A DNA stretch of 9,067 nt from contig JAAZCN010000265.1 of NCBI GenBank assembly GCA_012513245.1, forward strand, positions 1-9,067. The letters run 5' to 3'. This stretch comes from Synergistaceae bacterium (GTDB lineage Bacteria > Synergistota > Synergistia > Synergistales > Synergistaceae). The notes under the pieces are model-generated. The model was not told where the DNA came from. It worked only from the letters and a program-made list of their open reading frames with translations, and did no database searches. How positions within the stretch are numbered: the stretch's first letter is position 1; every line of letters starts with the position of its first letter. Shown in pieces: positions 7,628 through 9,067 of this stretch. The translations under genes and the position numbers were made by a program.

Positions 7628-7782
7628 CCTGCTTCCTACCTCCCATCAAGAATTTTGAAGGAAATAAATCACAATGCTTTTGAATAGACAAAGGATGTAA
7701 GAAAAAAATAATATTAGGGACTGCTTCAGTTTCTTACCGTATTCACCTACGACTACGCATCTTGTACGTGAAGGATTTCCTT
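7628..7782 (-). promoter_or_regulatory. Long 5' leader of the operon with foldable elements
   Basis: The predicted transcript start near 7782 leaves about 155 nt before the aminotransferase ATG. Three inverted repeats nest in this stretch. TTGAAGGAAAT (7785-7775) can pair over 11 bp with ATTTCCTTCAA (7665-7655), just upstream of the ribosome-binding site; its first two or three bases fall at or upstream of the estimated start point. TTCAC/GTGAA (7742-7746 with 7768-7772) is extended by three more pairs after one mismatch. GTAAGAAA/TTTCTTAC (7697-7704 with 7730-7737) encloses a mini-hairpin ACTG-AAG-CAGT. The first arm can instead fold on itself as TGAAGG-AAAT-CCTTCA. I recognise no known riboswitch class. 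The outer repeat may simply reflect two operator copies in opposite orientation. Confidence 0.35.
7656..7671 (+). promoter_or_regulatory. Second operator-like site (degenerate copy)
   Basis: TGAAGGAAATAAATCA matches the minus-strand reading of the palindrome at 7769-7784 (TGAAGGAAATCCTTCA) at 13 of 16 positions, including an unbroken first ten. It lies between the promoter and the aminotransferase ribosome-binding site, about 113 bp from the main site, a distance compatible with cooperative binding or looping. Binding by the divergent regulator is an inference. Confidence 0.4.
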
Positions 7783-7784
7783 CA
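7769..7784. promoter_or_regulatory. Palindromic candidate operator over the operon start point
   Basis: TGAAGGA-TT-TCCTTCA, two perfect 7-bp arms around 2 bp. Relative to the predicted minus-strand start near 7782 it spans about -2 to +14, an ideal place for a repressor to block the operon promoter. RpiR-family regulators typically bind short AT-containing palindromes of this size, and the only regulator gene visible here is the divergent RpiR-family gene. The assignment of protein to site is inference. Confidence 0.55.
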
Positions 7785-7788
7785 ATGA

Positions 7789-7817
7789 TTTATAACCCCT
7801 ATCATTTTTTTTGTCAA
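7789..7817 (-). promoter_or_regulatory. Sigma-70-type promoter of the six-gene operon
   Basis: On the minus strand: -35 TTGACA (7817-7812), a spacer of exactly 17 nt that begins with an A tract, and -10 TATAAA (7794-7789). The -35 is a perfect consensus and the -10 matches five of six positions. It faces the aminotransferase gene and should start transcription near 7782. This is by far the best promoter-like match I see in the window. Confidence 0.8.
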
Positions 7818-7872
7818 CTCTTAAAATAGAATGTGCATTTAGGGAACATGTTAGCCAATCAACAACATCGGA

Positions 7873-7901
7873 TTATGAATTTTATGTGATAAAGTTATGA
7901 T
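7873..7901 (+). promoter_or_regulatory. Weak candidate promoter for the RpiR-family gene
   Basis: TATGAT (7896-7901) resembles a -10 box, with TTATGA (7873-7878) 17 nt upstream as a poor -35. The whole stretch is AT-rich, so a chance match is likely. The regulator must be transcribed from somewhere in 7818-7960, and this is the best pair I found. Confidence 0.25.
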
Positions 7902-7934
7902 GTTTTATTTTTTAAGTAAAGATGTCGAAGTATG

Positions 7935-7956
7935 TGAAGTAAATGCATAATCTTCA
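7935..7956 (+). promoter_or_regulatory. Third operator-like element upstream of the regulator gene
   Basis: TGAAG-N12-CTTCA with an ATGCAT palindrome near its centre. Its first ten bases, TGAAGTAAAT, differ from the operon operator half TGAAGGAAAT at one position. It ends 8 bp before the GGGGAGG ribosome-binding site of the RpiR-family gene, where a bound protein could repress the regulator itself. Autoregulation is inferred, not shown. Confidence 0.35.
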
Positions 7957-7977
7957 ATAAACTGGGGAGGAACTTTC

Positions 7978-8811
7978 ATGGGCTGGAGAAACATAGAGAA
8001 TAACCTGAGCATCCTTCCGCCTGCACAGCGGAAGATTGCAGAATATATGCTAGAGAATAAATTGGAATCGATATTTTTAACTGCGCTCCAGATTGGCAAA
8101 AACGCAGGATCAAGCGAGGCTTCAGCCATCAGGCTAGCTTCAAATCTGGGATTCTCAAGTTTCCCAGAATTTATCAAGTCATTGCAGGAAGAAGCAAAAA
8201 ACCAGCTTTCGACCCTTGGCCGTCTCCAGATGCATAAACTCAAGCCTCAGACCGGCGGAATGGTAGCCAGGATAATAAACAGTGACCTTGAACAAGCCGG
8301 ACTGACTCTCTCAACTGTCAATGATGAATCAATAAAAAACCTTGCCGCTAAAATCTGTTCTTCGGAGGCTATTTTCATAATCGGGTTAAGAAGCACCCGG
8401 TCTCTCTCCGTTTATATGGAATACTACCTCTCCTGGTTTTTTTCAAATGTCTTTCTTCCCACTACAGATACTATAGGAAACAACCTTGTGTCGGCTCCCA
8501 AAAATAGCATCGTTATAGGGATCAGCTTTCCTAGATACACCAGGCAGACAGTTGAATGCATCGCACTAGCAAAAAAAAATAAATTCCTTACAGCGGCTAT
8601 AACAGACTCACCATTCAGTCCCTTAGCCAAAGCTGCGGATATGTCCATAATCTCTCCATGTGCACACATCGCACATATAGATTCGTTACTTATACCGATG
8701 GGACTTATAAATACCTTACTCATACAAGTAGCAGAACAACTTGGTCCAAAAGCCCTCAAGAGACTCAAAGAACTCGAAAAGAGCTGGGCAGACAGGTCGA
8801 TCTACTGTTAG
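7978..8811 (+). CDS. RpiR (MurR/RpiR)-family transcriptional regulator
   Basis: A 277-residue regulator with the normal two-domain layout. Residues 1-77 form the RpiR-type helix-turn-helix domain: PAQRKIAEYMLEN, then LTALQIGKNAGSSEASAIRLASNLGFSSFPEF, the recognition region. Residues about 110-250 form a SIS domain (IFIIGLRSTRS, IVIGISFPRYTRQT, FLTAAITDSPFSPLAKAADMSII), which in relatives binds a phosphosugar or other effector. Here the effector loops read GLRSTRS and SFPRYTRQT rather than the GxGSS and S-x-SGxT forms seen in sugar-phosphate sensors, so a different ligand is plausible. GGGGAGG lies 7 nt before the ATG. The gene is divergent from the catabolic operon across 350 bp that hold palindromic sites, so it probably controls that operon; repression or activation cannot be decided from sequence. 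Confidence 0.92.
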   Translation: MGWRNIENNLSILPPAQRKIAEYMLENKLESIFLTALQIGKNAGSSEASAIRLASNLGFSSFPEFIKSLQEEAKNQLSTLGRLQMHKLKPQTGGMVARIINSDLEQAGLTLSTVNDESIKNLAAKICSSEAIFIIGLRSTRSLSVYMEYYLSWFFSNVFLPTTDTIGNNLVSAPKNSIVIGISFPRYTRQTVECIALAKKNKFLTAAITDSPFSPLAKAADMSIISPCAHIAHIDSLLIPMGLINTLLIQVAEQLGPKALKRLKELEKSWADRSIYC

Positions 8812-8949
8812 CTTCTCTCGCATGTATCAGGACATAAGAAGCCTCTTATTATCACAGAACAGCAGTTTTTTGTTTCATTTATTTTAAGAAGTGCGTGCAT
8901 TAGATCATAAGATACATCAAGCTTTGTTATATACTTCACTAAATAATTT
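8812..8949. other. Short tail-to-tail intergenic region
   Basis: This AT-rich gap separates the ends of the regulator gene (plus) and the EAL-domain gene (minus). It holds a weak hairpin ATAAGA-AGCC-TCTTAT (8834-8849), with the T run of 8865-8870 some 15 nt further on; this might serve as a poor terminator for the regulator. The minus-strand open frame at 8808-8990 (60 codons) overlaps the EAL gene end, resembles no family I know and is left out. Confidence 0.4.
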
Positions 8950-9067
8950 TTAGCCTTGAGAACGGCTGCAAAGAGGAAACTTCTTTTCACAAATTTCCAG
9001 TGCTTCTTTAAATTCTAGTGGTTTGCTGTAAAGGTAGCCTTGGATGATATCGCAGCCGACCTCGGCA
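8950..9067 (-). CDS. EAL-domain protein (c-di-GMP phosphodiesterase type), C-terminal end
   Basis: Reading the minus strand from the window edge gives 38 residues and then a TAA at 8952-8950. The segment GCDIIQGYLYSKPLEFKEAL is the highly conserved C-terminal strand and helix of EAL domains, where the QGY-(x)n-KP motif closes the barrel. EAL domains hydrolyse cyclic di-GMP to pGpG. Only this end is visible: whether the EAL catalytic residues are intact, and whether a GGDEF, PAS or membrane sensor part precedes it, cannot be seen. The protein stops 24 residues after the KPL motif, normal for the family. It converges on the regulator gene and appears unrelated to the catabolic operon. Confidence 0.85.
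   Translation of the reverse strand, partial: AEVGCDIIQGYLYSKPLEFKEALEICEKKFPLCSRSQG

Noticed and set aside
7697..7737. Leader stem followed by a T run (7708-7702 on the minus strand) as a transcription attenuator
   Set aside because: The T run lies inside the loop and 3' arm rather than after a GC-rich stem, and the only stem just before it (ACTG/CAGT) is 4 bp, so it does not make a convincing terminator.
7743..7760. Tiny upstream reading frame in the operon leader (minus strand), encoding MRSRR then stop
   Set aside because: The nearest purine-rich stretch is about 16 nt upstream and overlaps the palindrome, and five codons arise easily by chance. Three arginine codons are suggestive of a leader peptide but not enough without a terminator/antiterminator pair beside it.
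7885..7900. CRP-like half-site TGTGA upstream of the regulator gene
   Set aside because: The second half reads TATGA rather than TCACA, so there is no symmetric site.
8808..8990. 60-codon minus-strand frame after the EAL-domain end, possibly a frameshifted extension
   Set aside because: The EAL frame already ends at a normal distance after its QGY/KP motif, and the alternative frame shows no family resemblance or ribosome-binding site.

Overview
The window looks like chromosomal DNA from an anaerobic, amino-acid-fermenting bacterium of moderate GC content. It has no mobile element, CRISPR array, tRNA or rRNA that I can see. The solute-binding protein has a cleavable signal peptide without a lipobox cysteine, which suggests a diderm cell. 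Together with the TAXI-type TRAP transporter and the CoA-dependent fermentation genes, this makes a Synergistota member a reasonable guess. A clostridial relative cannot be excluded from sequence reading alone.

Layout. The left edge (1-300, minus) holds the first 100 residues of a flavodoxin-like electron-transfer protein. Next is a roughly 370-bp non-coding gap carrying a probable promoter for that gene and a strong intrinsic terminator (537-586) for the operon to its right. From 7627 down to 668 runs one minus-strand operon of six genes: class III aminotransferase, TAXI solute-binding protein, fused TRAP permease, 3-oxoacid CoA-transferase subunits A and B, and thiolase. The last four are overlapping or nearly touching. 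The aminotransferase/binding-protein and binding-protein/permease junctions each carry a hairpin. A 350-bp divergent intergenic region (7628-7977) separates the operon from a plus-strand RpiR-family regulator (7978-8811). Tail to tail with the regulator, at the right edge, is the C-terminal end of an EAL-domain protein (8950-9067, minus).

How the genes may work together (inference). The TRAP system imports an organic or amino acid. The PLP aminotransferase converts an amino acid to an oxo acid, the two-subunit CoA-transferase activates a 3-oxo acid to its CoA ester, and the thiolase cleaves that ester to acetyl-CoA plus another acyl-CoA. The simplest substrate that uses every step is a beta-amino acid such as 3-aminobutyrate (via acetoacetate to two acetyl-CoA), but the substrate is not proven by sequence. 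The divergent regulator is the obvious candidate controller. The operon promoter is near consensus (TTGACA, 17 bp, TATAAA), a 16-bp palindrome TGAAGGATTTCCTTCA lies over its predicted start point, and related half-sites occur at two more places in the same intergenic region. The leader of about 155 nt can also be drawn as an RNA fold with an 11-bp closing helix.
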